Below, piece after piece: positions 13,713 through 21,879 of a stretch of 25,503 nucleotides of DNA (its first letter is position 1; every line of letters starts with the position of its first letter). The stretch is from CALMEC01 sp964440285 (GTDB lineage Bacteria; Actinomycetota; Thermoleophilia; Miltoncostaeales; Miltoncostaeaceae), in NCBI GenBank assembly GCA_964440285.1, contig CAYTRV010000011.1, forward strand, positions 1 to 25,503, written 5' to 3'. Made by a program: the position numbers and the translations under genes. The notes below the pieces were generated by a model. The model was given only the letters and a program-made list of their open reading frames with translations. It was not told where the DNA came from and searched no databases.

Positions 13713-15029
13713 CTACCGGCCGAACGCCTCCAGCATCGCCATCCCCGCCCGGACACCCGTCCCGAGGTTCTCGACGAGGATCCGTTCGTTGGGCGAATGG
13801 ATCGCGTCGTCCGGGAGGGCGAATCCGGTGAGCACGGTCGGCATCCGCGCGACCATCGCGGCGAAGATGGGCAGGGTTCCGCCCGTACGGACGAGGGTGA
13901 CGGGGGCGCCCGCCGCGTGGGCGATCGCGTCGGCCGCTGTGCGCATGACCGGGTGGTCCGGGTCCATCAGCGCGGGCGACGCATCGCCAAGGTTCTCCAC
14001 CTCGACGCTCGCCCCCGTGGGCGCCGCCTCTCGCAACAACCGGTCGAGCGCCGCGCCGATCACCGCCGGGTCCTGACCCGGCGCAACCCGCACCGACACC
14101 ATGGCCCGGGCAACCGACGGGATGACGGTCTTCACCGCGTCGGGGTCACCGCACCAGATGGCGTGGACGTCGACCGACGGCGACGCGAGCGTGCGCTCCG
14201 CGAACTCCGCCCCCGCCCGCGTATCCGCCGGTTGCAGGCCGGCCTCCTGCAGCATCTGGTCGCCGGCCGGCATCTGGTTCCAGGCCGCGCGCTCGGCGTC
14301 CGATACCGGGGCCACCCCGGTGTACAGCACGTCCGGAAGGCGACCGTCGACAGGTTGCACCGCCGCCAGGACCCGGGTCAGGGCGTGCGCCGCGTTGAGC
14401 GCCGCCCCGCCGTAGAGTCCGCTGTGCCCGTCGAGCCGGCCGGTCGTGACCGTGACCATGCGATAGCAGAGGCCCCTCACACCGGTCTCGACGGACGGAC
14501 GGCCGCGGGCGATCATGCCGCCGTCCCAGATCACGCCGACGTCGGGAACGTCATCCAGCGCGTTGACCCAGTCGATCGCGGACGTACCGCTGGTCTCCTC
14601 CTCGCCGTCGATCAGGAAGGTGACGTGGACGGGGAGACGGCCTTCCGCGGCCAGCCGCTGGACCGCGACGATCGCCTGGAAGAGGTTGCCCTTGTCGTCG
14701 CTGGCCCCGCGGCCGTAGAGGTGCTCCCCGCGTATTTCCGGTTCGAACGGCGGGGAGTCCCACCGGTCGAGGTCGCCGACGGGTTGCACGTCGTAGTGGC
14801 CATAGATCAGGACCCGATTCGGATCCGGTCGCCCGTCGCTCGGGGGGACCTCACCGACGACGAACGGATGGGCGAGGGCGCCGTGGACCTGTGCCTCCCC
14901 CCCGGTGCGCCGGATCTCGTCGGCCACCGAAGCGGCCGCGCGGACCATGTCCGCCTCATGCTCCGGGAGCGCGCTGACGCTTGGGATGCGAAGCAGCGCG
15001 AGCAGACGTTCCATCTCGTCGGGGTTCAC
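13713..15029 (-). CDS. M20 family dipeptidase / amidohydrolase
   Basis: 438 aa. The metal ligands of M20 di-zinc peptidases are present: G-H-Y-D-V-Q-P-V (His78, Asp80), G-R-G-A-S-D-D-K-G-N (Asp111/112), D-G-E-E-E-T-S-G (catalytic Glu143 and ligand Glu144), W-C-G-D-P and D-A-I-H-S-P-N-E near the end. This motif set is closest to the carnosinase/CNDP-like dipeptidase subgroup (M20A/F); the substrate is not predictable. There is no signal peptide, so it is cytoplasmic. GTG start at 15029 is fixed by a TACCAT -10 box exactly 6 nt upstream, implying a leaderless transcript. It is divergent from the MMPL transporter gene 61 bp away. Confidence 0.9.
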   Translation of the reverse strand: MNPDEMERLLALLRIPSVSALPEHEADMVRAAASVADEIRRTGGEAQVHGALAHPFVVGEVPPSDGRPDPNRVLIYGHYDVQPVGDLDRWDSPPFEPEIRGEHLYGRGASDDKGNLFQAIVAVQRLAAEGRLPVHVTFLIDGEEETSGTSAIDWVNALDDVPDVGVIWDGGMIARGRPSVETGVRGLCYRMVTVTTGRLDGHSGLYGGAALNAAHALTRVLAAVQPVDGRLPDVLYTGVAPVSDAERAAWNQMPAGDQMLQEAGLQPADTRAGAEFAERTLASPSVDVHAIWCGDPDAVKTVIPSVARAMVSVRVAPGQDPAVIGAALDRLLREAAPTGASVEVENLGDASPALMDPDHPVMRTAADAIAHAAGAPVTLVRTGGTLPIFAAMVARMPTVLTGFALPDDAIHSPNERILVENLGTGVRAGMAMLEAFGR

Positions 15030-15035
15030 CCGGTC

Positions 15036-15041
15036 ATGGTA
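15036..15041 (-). promoter_or_regulatory. -10 box of the M20 dipeptidase gene (leaderless)
   Basis: TACCAT on the minus strand, then 6 nt, then the GTG start at 15029. With the usual 6-nt distance to the start site, transcription would begin at the GTG. No -35 consensus was seen. Confidence 0.6.
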
Positions 15042-15060
15042 CGCGGATCGGCCCGATCGT

Positions 15061-15075
15061 TCCGCCGCAGGCGGA
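15061..15075. repeat. Palindrome in the M20/MMPL divergent promoter region
   Basis: TCCGCC and GGCGGA flank a GCA centre, a perfect 6-bp dyad. It lies between the two divergent -10 boxes and just upstream of the MMPL -10, a suitable place for a local repressor. No regulator gene is adjacent. Confidence 0.4.
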
Positions 15076-15078
15076 CTG

Positions 15079-15084
15079 TAGGTT
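15079..15084 (+). promoter_or_regulatory. -10 box of the MMPL transporter gene (leaderless)
   Basis: TAGGTT followed by 6 nt and GTG at 15091. The geometry selects GTG 15091 over the adjacent GTG at 15088. Confidence 0.55.
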
Positions 15085-15090
15085 CGTGTG

Positions 15091-17283
15091 GTGAGCCGCG
15101 CCGCGACCTCCCATCCCCGAGGTGCGTTCGCAGCGGTCGGCCGCACCTGCGCCCGGCGTCGCTGGTGGGTCATCGGCGCGTGGATCATCCTGTTCGGGGT
15201 GCTGGGCGCGTTCGCGCCGCGCCTGTCGAGCGAGCTCACGCCCGGCGGGTTTGAGATCGCCGGGTCGACCTCGGAGTTGGCGCGTACCACCATCCTCGAG
15301 CGCTTCAGCGACGACTTCCCGACAACTCTGAGCGCCGTGCTGAGCCCACGTGATCCCAGCGACGACCCGGCGGCCCTGGATGCGGTCGCGGCCGGCGTTC
15401 GCCGGGCGTGGCTCGCCGACCCCCTTGTCGGACGGGTCGGGGACCCGATCCGGAGTCGTGACGGACGAACCGTGTTCCTCGCCGCGGGAATCCGCGCCGG
15501 CCTCGACGCCGCGCTCAAGGACGCCGACCGCCTGATCCGCGCCGCCGCTTCGGGCGCGACTGACGACGTGGCGGTGGAGGTCGCCGGTGGGCCCGCGATC
15601 TTCGACGACTTCGACCGCGTCAACGAGGAGGACCTGCGCCGGTCCGAGCTGATCCAGATCCCGATCGTCCTGCTGATCCTCTTGCTGGTGCTCGGATCGC
15701 TCATCGCGGCGTCCCTCCCGATCCTCACGACACTCACCGCCCTGGTCGTCACCCTGGGTGCCCTCTTCTTCGTCGCCCGCGGCGCGGACCTGTCGATCTA
15801 CGTCCAGAACATCGTTCCGCTCGTCGGGATCGGCGTCGGCGTCGACTACTCCCTCTTCCTCGTGAAGCGGTTCGGCCAGGAGCTCCGTGCCGGCAGGCCG
15901 GCGGCGGATGCCGTTGCGATCACGATGCACACGTCCGGCCGGGCGATCTTCTTCAGCGGCCTCACCGTCGCCGTGGCGCTCGCCGGGATGTTCGCGGTGG
16001 GCGTGCCGATCTTCACCGGCTTCGCGATCGGTTCGATCGCGGTCGTAGTAGTCGCGATGGCGACGGCCCTCACGCTCATCCCCGCTTTGCTGGCCGTGCT
16101 CGGTCCCCGGATCCTGCGCTTCGACATCGCGCGACCGCTCCGAGGCGGCTTCTCTGCCCAGCCGCCATCGAACGCCCGGACGCACTGGTCGCGATGGGCC
16201 GACACCGTGATGCGCAGGCCCTGGCCGTACCTGCTGGCATCGAGTGCCATCCTGCTCGCGCTGGCCGTCCCGGCGATCTGGCTCGACCTCGGCTCGAGCG
16301 GCGCGACGGCGCTTCCTCGTGACGCGCCGTCCATCCGGGCGTCCGACGCGATCGCCCGCGAGTTCGGCCGTGGGGCGCTCGCCCCGGTGCGGATCGTCAT
16401 CGACGGAGGAGATCGTCGCCCCGAGCCCGCGGGTGTCGACGGGCTGCGCGCCGCGATCGTCCGCGACCCCGACGCCATCTTCGTCGGACGCCCGCGCACC
16501 GCGGACGACAGATCGGCCGCCCTGGTCGAGCTCCTTCCCCGCCACGGCGAGGACGACCCCCGATCGCAGGAGTTCGTCACCCGGATCGAGGACCGGATCG
16601 TCCCGTCGATCGATGCCCTCGGAGACGCCCGGGTGTACATCGGTGGGGCCGCCAGCCAGAACCGCGACTTCAACAACACCGTCGCGAAGAACCTCCCCCG
16701 CGTCATCGCCATCGTGATGGCGCTGACGTTCCTCGTGCTGGTGATCCTGTTCCGATCGCTGCTCCTGCCGCTGAAGGCGGTGGTGATGACCCTGTTGTCG
16801 GCGGTCGCGGCGTACGGGGTCCTGGTGATGGTGTTCCAGTGGGGCTGGGCGGATTCGCTGCTCGGGTTCGAGAACCTCGGCCACGTGACGTCGTGGGTCC
16901 CGCCGTTCCTGTTCTCGATCCTGTTCGGCCTGTCGATGGACTACGAGGTGTTCCTGCTCACGCGCGTGCGCGAGCATTACGAACGCCACGGCGACGACCG
17001 CGCGGCGGTTGCCTGGGGCCTCTCGCACACGGGCGGGATCATCACCGCGGCCGCGGCGATCATGATCGTCGTGTTCCTGTCGTTCCTGCTGAACCGGCTG
17101 GTCCCGATCAGGGAATCCGCCCTGGGCCTCGCCGTGGCGGTGTTCCTCGACGCGACGATCGTGCGGATCGTGCTGGTACCGGCCTTCATGCGGATCGCCG
17201 GACGCTGGAACTGGTGGCTGCCGGGCTGGCTCGACCGGGTGCTCCCCGGCGCGCCCGATCCCGGGGCCCTCGCCACCGAGTGA
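15091..17283 (+). CDS. MMPL/RND family membrane transporter
   Basis: 730 aa with the two-fold RND layout. TM1 is near 27-46, followed by an external loop to ~190 and a helix bundle at ~190-340 (I-P-I-V-L-L-I-L-L-L-V-L-G). TM7 is near 375-395, a second external loop follows, and the last bundle is at ~540-710. The proton-relay Asp-Tyr pairs of MmpL proteins are present as G-V-G-V-D-Y-S-L-F (Asp252-Tyr253) and G-L-S-M-D-Y-E-V-F (Asp617-Tyr618). The family exports lipids, fatty acids or drugs using proton motive force; the substrate here is unknown. GTG 15091 is preferred by the leaderless geometry; 15088 adds one residue. It is convergent with uvrA. Confidence 0.92.
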   Translation: MSRAATSHPRGAFAAVGRTCARRRWWVIGAWIILFGVLGAFAPRLSSELTPGGFEIAGSTSELARTTILERFSDDFPTTLSAVLSPRDPSDDPAALDAVAAGVRRAWLADPLVGRVGDPIRSRDGRTVFLAAGIRAGLDAALKDADRLIRAAASGATDDVAVEVAGGPAIFDDFDRVNEEDLRRSELIQIPIVLLILLLVLGSLIAASLPILTTLTALVVTLGALFFVARGADLSIYVQNIVPLVGIGVGVDYSLFLVKRFGQELRAGRPAADAVAITMHTSGRAIFFSGLTVAVALAGMFAVGVPIFTGFAIGSIAVVVVAMATALTLIPALLAVLGPRILRFDIARPLRGGFSAQPPSNARTHWSRWADTVMRRPWPYLLASSAILLALAVPAIWLDLGSSGATALPRDAPSIRASDAIAREFGRGALAPVRIVIDGGDRRPEPAGVDGLRAAIVRDPDAIFVGRPRTADDRSAALVELLPRHGEDDPRSQEFVTRIEDRIVPSIDALGDARVYIGGAASQNRDFNNTVAKNLPRVIAIVMALTFLVLVILFRSLLLPLKAVVMTLLSAVAAYGVLVMVFQWGWADSLLGFENLGHVTSWVPPFLFSILFGLSMDYEVFLLTRVREHYERHGDDRAAVAWGLSHTGGIITAAAAIMIVVFLSFLLNRLVPIRESALGLAVAVFLDATIVRIVLVPAFMRIAGRWNWWLPGWLDRVLPGAPDPGALATE

Positions 17284-17309
17284 AACGCCCGAGGCGGCGG
17301 GGCGGCAAG

Positions 17310-17321
17310 CCAGCCGGCTGG
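17310..17321. terminator. Palindrome between convergent MMPL and uvrA genes
   Basis: CCAGCCGGCTGG is a perfect 12-bp palindrome abutting the uvrA stop codon (17322-17324), with 26 bp to the MMPL stop. It may act as a bidirectional terminator element, though there is no T-tract and no loop beyond the dyad. Confidence 0.35.
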
Positions 17322-20192
17322 TCAGGCCGCGGCGCGCCGGCGGCGCGGTGGCGCCTCCCGCACCAGCCCGCGCAGGTACTCGCCGGTGTGCGACGCGGTG
17401 GCCTCGGCGATGGTCTCGGGCGTGCCGGCCGCGATGACCGCCCCGCCGCCCGCACCGCCCTCCGGGCCGAGGTCGACGATCCAGTCGGCGCACTTGATGA
17501 CGTCCAGGTTGTGCTCGATCACGATGACCGTGTTGCCCTGGTCGGCGAGCCGCTGCAGCACCTCGAGCAGTTTCTCGATGTCGGCGAAGTGCAATCCGGT
17601 CGTTGGCTCGTCGAGCACGTACAGGGTGCGACCCGTCGCGACCTTCGACAGCTCGGTCGCGAGCTTCACCCGCTGCGCCTCGCCGCCTGAGAGCGTCGTC
17701 GCCGGCTGACCGAGCCGCATGTAGTCGAGGCCGACGTCATGCAGGGTCTGCAGCCGCCGAGCGATCCGCGGCACCGGGGCGAAGAACTTGAGCGCGTCCT
17801 CGACGCTCATCTGGAGCACGTCGTGGATGTTCTTGCCCTTGTAGTAGACGGCCAGGGTCTCGCGGTTGTAGCGCTTGCCGTGGCAGACCTCGCACGGCAC
17901 GTACACGTCGGGCAGGAAGTGCATCTCGATGGTGATCGTGCCGTCGCCCTTGCACGCCTCGCAGCGGCCGCCCTTGACGTTGAAGCTGAACCGGCCGGGG
18001 GCATAGCCGCGTGAGCGGGCGTCCTGGGTCTTCGAGAACAGCTCGCGGATGTTGTCGAACAGACCGGTGTAGGTCGCGGGGTTCGACCGTGGCGTGCGAC
18101 CGATCGGGGACTGGTCGATCGCGATGACCTTGTCGAAGTGCTCGAGGCCCTCGATCCGGTCGTGCCGCCCGGGCCGCTGCGGCTTGCGGTTGAGGCGGCT
18201 TGCGAGCGCCTTGAGGACGATCTCGTTGACGAGGGTGCTCTTCCCCGAGCCGGAGACCCCCGTGACGCAGGTGAAGGCGCCGACCGGGAACGCCACGTCG
18301 ATGCCGCGCAGGTTGTGCTCCCGCGCCCCGTGGACGCGGAGCCAGCCCGCCGGCTTCCGGCGCGATTTCGGCGGCTCGATGCGGCGGCGACCCGACAGGA
18401 ACGCACCGGTGACCGACTCCCCGGCCGCCTCGACGTCCTCCACCGTGCCCTGGGCCACGACACGCCCGCCGTGCTCCCCCGCCCCCGGGCCCATGTCGAT
18501 CACATGGTCCGCGGCACGCATCATCTCCTCGTCGTGCTCCACCACGATGACCGTGTTGCCCTGGTCGCGCAGCCGCTCCAGGGTTGCCGTGAGCTTCCGG
18601 TTGTCGCGCTGGTGCAGCCCGATCGAGGGCTCGTCGAGGATGTACAGCACCCCCACCAGGCCGGCGCCGATCTGCGTCGCCAGCCGGATGCGTTGCGCCT
18701 CGCCACCGGACAGGCTCCCGGCCGCGCGTGACAGGGTCAGATACCCCACCCCCACCGCCTCGAGGAACCGCAGCCGCTCGGTGACCTCCTGGATGACCCG
18801 CTGCGCGATGAACGCCTGCGTGTCCGTGAGCCGGACGTCGTCGAAGAACCGCAGCCCGTCGGAGACCGACAGCTCGCACAACCGAGCGATCGACTCGCCC
18901 CCGATTGTGACCGCGAGCACCTCCGGGCGCAGCCGTGCGCCGCCGCAGCTCGCGCACGGCACGAGCGACGTGAACTGCTCGATGCGCTCCCTGATCTGCT
19001 GGGAGCCGGTGGTCCGGTACTGCCGGCGAAGCTGCGGGATGAGTCCCTCGAACCAGGTGAGGCCTGACGAATAGCCGCCACGCCGCTTGCGCCGTCGGCC
19101 GATCGAGACCCGTTCGCCCCGACCGCCCGGACCCTCGATCAGGAGCGCCCGCTGCTCCTCGGGGAGCTTCCCGAACGGCACGTCGAGGTTGATACCGTGT
19201 TCGTCCGCGACCGCTTCGAGGAGGAGCGTGTAGTAGTCGGTGGTCCGGTCCGACCACGGCAGCAGCGCGCCGCCGCGCAGGCTTCGTTCGGGGTCGACGA
19301 CGAGCTCCGCGTCGACCTCCTGCGTGAACCCCAATCCGGTGCACGCCTCGCACGCCCCGTGCGGCGAGTTGAACGAGAACGTGCGTGGCGCGAGCTCTGG
19401 CAGAGACGCGCCGTGCTCGGTGCAGGCGAACCGCTCGGAGTACGTCCACGACCGCCCTTCGCCGCCGACCTCCTCGATCCGCACCAGTCCGTCGGCGAGG
19501 TTGACCGCCGTCTCGAGGCTCTCGCTGAGCCGGCGGCGCAGATCCGGCTTCATCACGAGTCGGTCGACGACCACCTCGATCGTGTGGTTGCGCTTCTTGT
19601 CGAGCTGGGGGGTCTCGTCGACGAGGTACGTCTCACCGTCGACCGCCACGCGGGCGAACCCCTCGGCCGTGACGTGGTCGATGACGTCGCGGTGCTCTCC
19701 CTTGCGGCCGCGCACGAGCGGCGCGAGCACTTGGAACCTCGTGCCCTCCTCGAGCTCGAGCACCCGGTCGGCGATCTGCTCGACGCTCTGCCCCGTGATG
19801 GGCCGCCCACAGATGTGGCAGTGCGGTTCGCCGACCCGCGCGTAGAGGAGTCGCAGGTAGTCGTAGATCTCCGTGACCGTGGCGACGGTGGAGCGGGGGT
19901 TGCGGCTCGTGGTCTTCTGATCGATCGAGATCGCCGGCGACAGCCCCTCGATCGTGTCGACGTCGGGCTTGTCCATCTGGCCGAGGAACTGCCGGGCGTA
20001 CGCCGACAGGCTCTCGACGTAGCGGCGCTGCCCCTCCGCGTACAGCGTGTCGAACGCGAGGCTCGACTTGCCGCTCCCGGACAGACCCGTGATGACGACG
20101 AGCGCCTCGCGCGGGATGTCGAGGGACACGTCCTTGAGGTTGTGCTCACGTGCGCCCATGACACGGATGACACCTGAGTGAGAACGCGCCAC
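17322..20192 (-). CDS. uvrA: Excinuclease ABC subunit UvrA
   Basis: 956 aa, full length. It has two ABC ATPase halves: Walker A G-L-S-G-S-G-K-S-S (36-44) and G-V-S-G-S-G-K-S-T (~643-651), and signature L-S-G-G-E-A-Q-R near 490 and 830. Zinc modules are C-H-I-C-G, C-A-S-C-G-G and C-E-A-C-K-G-D-G with C-E-V-C-H-G. UvrA dimers recognise bulky DNA lesions and load UvrB, which is encoded about 3.5 kb to the right. GTG start at 20192 is preceded at exactly 6 nt by TACACT, predicting a leaderless mRNA. The upstream sequence beyond 16 nt is the inverted-repeat element at 20208-20403, so promoter context may come from that element. No LexA/SOS box was recognised. Confidence 0.97.
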   Translation of the reverse strand: MARSHSGVIRVMGAREHNLKDVSLDIPREALVVITGLSGSGKSSLAFDTLYAEGQRRYVESLSAYARQFLGQMDKPDVDTIEGLSPAISIDQKTTSRNPRSTVATVTEIYDYLRLLYARVGEPHCHICGRPITGQSVEQIADRVLELEEGTRFQVLAPLVRGRKGEHRDVIDHVTAEGFARVAVDGETYLVDETPQLDKKRNHTIEVVVDRLVMKPDLRRRLSESLETAVNLADGLVRIEEVGGEGRSWTYSERFACTEHGASLPELAPRTFSFNSPHGACEACTGLGFTQEVDAELVVDPERSLRGGALLPWSDRTTDYYTLLLEAVADEHGINLDVPFGKLPEEQRALLIEGPGGRGERVSIGRRRKRRGGYSSGLTWFEGLIPQLRRQYRTTGSQQIRERIEQFTSLVPCASCGGARLRPEVLAVTIGGESIARLCELSVSDGLRFFDDVRLTDTQAFIAQRVIQEVTERLRFLEAVGVGYLTLSRAAGSLSGGEAQRIRLATQIGAGLVGVLYILDEPSIGLHQRDNRKLTATLERLRDQGNTVIVVEHDEEMMRAADHVIDMGPGAGEHGGRVVAQGTVEDVEAAGESVTGAFLSGRRRIEPPKSRRKPAGWLRVHGAREHNLRGIDVAFPVGAFTCVTGVSGSGKSTLVNEIVLKALASRLNRKPQRPGRHDRIEGLEHFDKVIAIDQSPIGRTPRSNPATYTGLFDNIRELFSKTQDARSRGYAPGRFSFNVKGGRCEACKGDGTITIEMHFLPDVYVPCEVCHGKRYNRETLAVYYKGKNIHDVLQMSVEDALKFFAPVPRIARRLQTLHDVGLDYMRLGQPATTLSGGEAQRVKLATELSKVATGRTLYVLDEPTTGLHFADIEKLLEVLQRLADQGNTVIVIEHNLDVIKCADWIVDLGPEGGAGGGAVIAAGTPETIAEATASHTGEYLRGLVREAPPRRRRAAA

Positions 20193-20198
20193 CCATCC

Positions 20199-20204
20199 AG
20201 TGTA
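20199..20204 (-). promoter_or_regulatory. uvrA: -10 box of uvrA (leaderless)
   Basis: TACACT on the minus strand, 6 nt (GGATGG) and then the GTG start. The region where a -35 would lie falls inside the inverted-repeat element starting at 20208. Confidence 0.6.
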
Positions 20205-20207
20205 CTA

Positions 20208-20403
20208 AGTGGTCCCCGCCGGAAGTTCGGGTGTGATCTGGGGAGCGAAACCCCGACGGACCCTGGACGCAGTCTGCGCCCATACTGGTCTGTACGGGCA
20301 GGCGAGGACAAAGCCCCCAAGGCCTCGGCACACCCAGAACGAGACGAATTCGGCGATGCTTTGCAGCCGCCAGATCGCGACGAGACTTTCGGCGGGGACC
20401 ACT
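20208..20403. mobile_element. MITE-like element with inverted-repeat ends between uvrA and an amidohydrolase gene
   Basis: The ends are inverted repeats. AGTGGTCCCCGCCGGAAGT (20208-20226) matches the complement of 20385-20403 at 18 of 19 positions, and similarity continues to 34 bp with 27 matches. The ~196-bp interior has a GGGG/CCCC hairpin (20240-20254) and an 8-bp stem GCCCATAC/GTACGGGC (20278-20299, one mismatch). No transposase is encoded and no clear target duplication is seen (flanks CTA and CTG). It could be a non-autonomous transposable element. Alternatively, the repeats could be paired regulator sites, since each lies upstream of one of the divergent genes in the same relative orientation. 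Confidence 0.5.
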
Positions 20404-20428
20404 CTGCAGTCCTGCGTGAGCGATCCCG

Positions 20429-20434
20429 TACCCT
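20429..20434 (+). promoter_or_regulatory. -10 box of the amidohydrolase gene (leaderless)
   Basis: TACCCT, then 6 nt, then ATG at 20441. Only 25 bp separate it from the right inverted repeat of the 20208-20403 element. Confidence 0.6.
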
Positions 20435-20440
20435 GGCCCA

Positions 20441-21568
20441 ATGCGACCGGAGCTTGCGCCGTTTGCGGATGAGCTGCGCCTGCTCGTGCCCGACGGGGCC
20501 GAGGTCCTCGACGTGCATACCCACCTCGGGGTCGACGAGGACGGTCACGCCCTCGACCTCGCGAAGCTGCTGCACCAGATGGACGGGGCGGGTGTCGCGC
20601 GGGCGTGTGTCTTTCCGCTCCACGATCCCGACCGGCACCCGGCCTACCGCATCCCGAACGACCGGGTGCTCGGGTGGGCCGCCGAAGCTGAGGGCCGGCT
20701 GCTGCCGTTCTGCCGGCTGGATCCCGGTGAGATGCCCGTGGCGGAGGCCGAGCGGTGTCTCACCCGCGGAGCGCGCGGGATCAAGTTGCACCCGCGCGCC
20801 CAGACGTTCGGGTTCGACGATCGACAGGCCGACGGCATCTTCCGGCTGGCGGAGGAGGCCGCGGTGCCGATCCTGGTCCACGCAGGGCGGGGAACGGCCG
20901 CGATCGCCGACGGCCTCTGCGATGTCGCCCTCCGCCACCCCGGGGCGCCCATGATCCTGGCCCATGCGGGAATCGCCGACCAGGCCGTGTTCGCCAGCCG
21001 CCTCGCAGACCACCCCGCTGCGTTCTTCGACACCAGCGTATTCGGACCGCTCGACCTCCTCGAGCTCTACGCCCGGGTCCCGCCGGAGCGGATCATCTTC
21101 GGATCCGACCCTCCGTACGGCAAGCCGCTCCTGGGCCTGTACGTCACCGTTCGGGCGGCCACCGCCGCCGGCCTCCAGCCGGACGGCATCCGCGCGCTGC
21201 TGGGCGGGACCGCCGCAGCCCTGCTCGACGGTCTGCCGACACCCGCGCCGACCCGTCCGCTCCGCCCCCGCACGCTCGTGCTGTCAGGCCCGCTTGCGCG
21301 GATCCACCTCTACGGATCGATGGCCTTCGCCGAACTGCAGCGCGGCGAGCGGACGGGCGGGCGCGAAACGATCGCGCTGGCCCTGTCCGTGTGCCGCGAC
21401 CCGGACCCGGGGCCCGCCGCACCGGCGCTGGAGCGCATCCGCGCCGCGCTCGAAGCTGTCGCAGACGCGCTCGATCGACCCGGTGCCCGCGTCCCGAGCG
21501 ACGTGCTGTACCTGGCGACCGCGCTCGCCGTGACCGAGCCGGTCGGCGCAGCCCCGTGGGGTGAGTGA
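20441..21568 (+). CDS. Amidohydrolase-2 family metal-dependent hydrolase
   Basis: 375 aa. Residues 1-~265 form an amidohydrolase-like TIM barrel: V-L-D-V-H-T-H-L-G (metal ligands His26, His28), G-I-K-L-H-P near 114-119, I-L-V-H-A-G-R-G, L-A-H-A-G and I-F-G-S-D-P-P-Y-G-K-P (metal Asp near 223). The family covers hydrolases and decarboxylases acting on small ring or carboxylate substrates; no substrate can be assigned. The C-terminal ~100 residues are helical and Ala/Arg-rich and are not typical of the barrel. They may be an added domain. ATG 20441 fits the -10-N6-start geometry. It is divergent from uvrA. Confidence 0.82.
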   Translation: MRPELAPFADELRLLVPDGAEVLDVHTHLGVDEDGHALDLAKLLHQMDGAGVARACVFPLHDPDRHPAYRIPNDRVLGWAAEAEGRLLPFCRLDPGEMPVAEAERCLTRGARGIKLHPRAQTFGFDDRQADGIFRLAEEAAVPILVHAGRGTAAIADGLCDVALRHPGAPMILAHAGIADQAVFASRLADHPAAFFDTSVFGPLDLLELYARVPPERIIFGSDPPYGKPLLGLYVTVRAATAAGLQPDGIRALLGGTAAALLDGLPTPAPTRPLRPRTLVLSGPLARIHLYGSMAFAELQRGERTGGRETIALALSVCRDPDPGPAAPALERIRAALEAVADALDRPGARVPSDVLYLATALAVTEPVGAAPWGE

Positions 21569-21653
21569 GAGCCGACGGCTTGGGTTTTCACCCGTGATGC
21601 CGATACAGATATCAGCCCCGGCTCGTCGCCCCCGCCAGGAGAAGGAACTCCAG

Positions 21654-21830
21654 ATGTCTGCCTATGCTCACGCCCTGCCGCGTATCGGGTTCAAACGTCC
21701 GAAGTTCGACCGCGACCGGGCCATCGGGATCACGCGCGACTGGTGGGCGGAGTGCAAAGCGATCATGCGGGCGGCCTGCCCCCTGATCATGGTCCCGTCA
21801 CCGATCCGGGAGCTCTTGCCGGCCGCTTGA
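21654..21830 (+). CDS. 58-aa hypothetical protein
   Basis: Starts M-S-A-Y-A-H-A-L-P-R-I-G-F-K-R-P-K-F-D and ends P-S-P-I-R-E-L-L-P-A-A. It has a basic N-terminal half, a W-W-A-E-C-K-A-I-M-R-A-A-C segment with two cysteines eight residues apart, and a hydrophobic P-L-I-M-V-P stretch. Codons are G/C-rich at third positions, supporting real coding. AGGAG/AAGGA Shine-Dalgarno-like sequences lie 9-13 nt upstream. An upstream in-frame GTG at 21561 overlaps the amidohydrolase stop, but the added codons are less biased. I do not recognise it. It lies between two leaderless genes and may have its own promoter around 21585-21615. Confidence 0.5.
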   Translation: MSAYAHALPRIGFKRPKFDRDRAIGITRDWWAECKAIMRAACPLIMVPSPIRELLPAA

Positions 21831-21867
21831 TCGGCCGCGCTCGCCGGCGCCGCTGACGCCGCCGGGC

Positions 21868-21873
21868 TACGAT
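21868..21873 (+). promoter_or_regulatory. -10 box of the beta-hydroxyacid dehydrogenase gene (leaderless)
   Basis: TACGAT, then 6 nt (CGCGCA), then ATG at 21880. Confidence 0.6.
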
Positions 21874-21879
21874 CGCGCA

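Noticed and set aside
13185..15254. 689-codon open frame antisense to fumC and the M20 gene
   Set aside because: No motifs, Arg/Val/His-rich composition, and it crosses two clearly real genes.
15034..17493. 819-codon open frame antisense to the MMPL gene
   Set aside because: Sequence is Arg/Asp/His/Gln-rich low complexity, without family motifs, and mirrors the strong codon bias of the real MMPL gene on the other strand.
17737..19449. 570-codon alternative frame within uvrA, same strand
   Set aside because: Frame-shifted shadow of uvrA with Arg/Gly/Ala-rich nonsense sequence.
20193..20260. LexA/SOS box upstream of uvrA
   Set aside because: Looked for GAAC-N4-GTTC type dyads on both strands; only half-matches (GAAC followed by TTCCGG) were found.
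20205..20472. Short open frames on both strands inside the inverted-repeat element
   Set aside because: No start-site support, poor codon bias and no resemblance to a known transposase; the region is better described by its repeats and hairpins.
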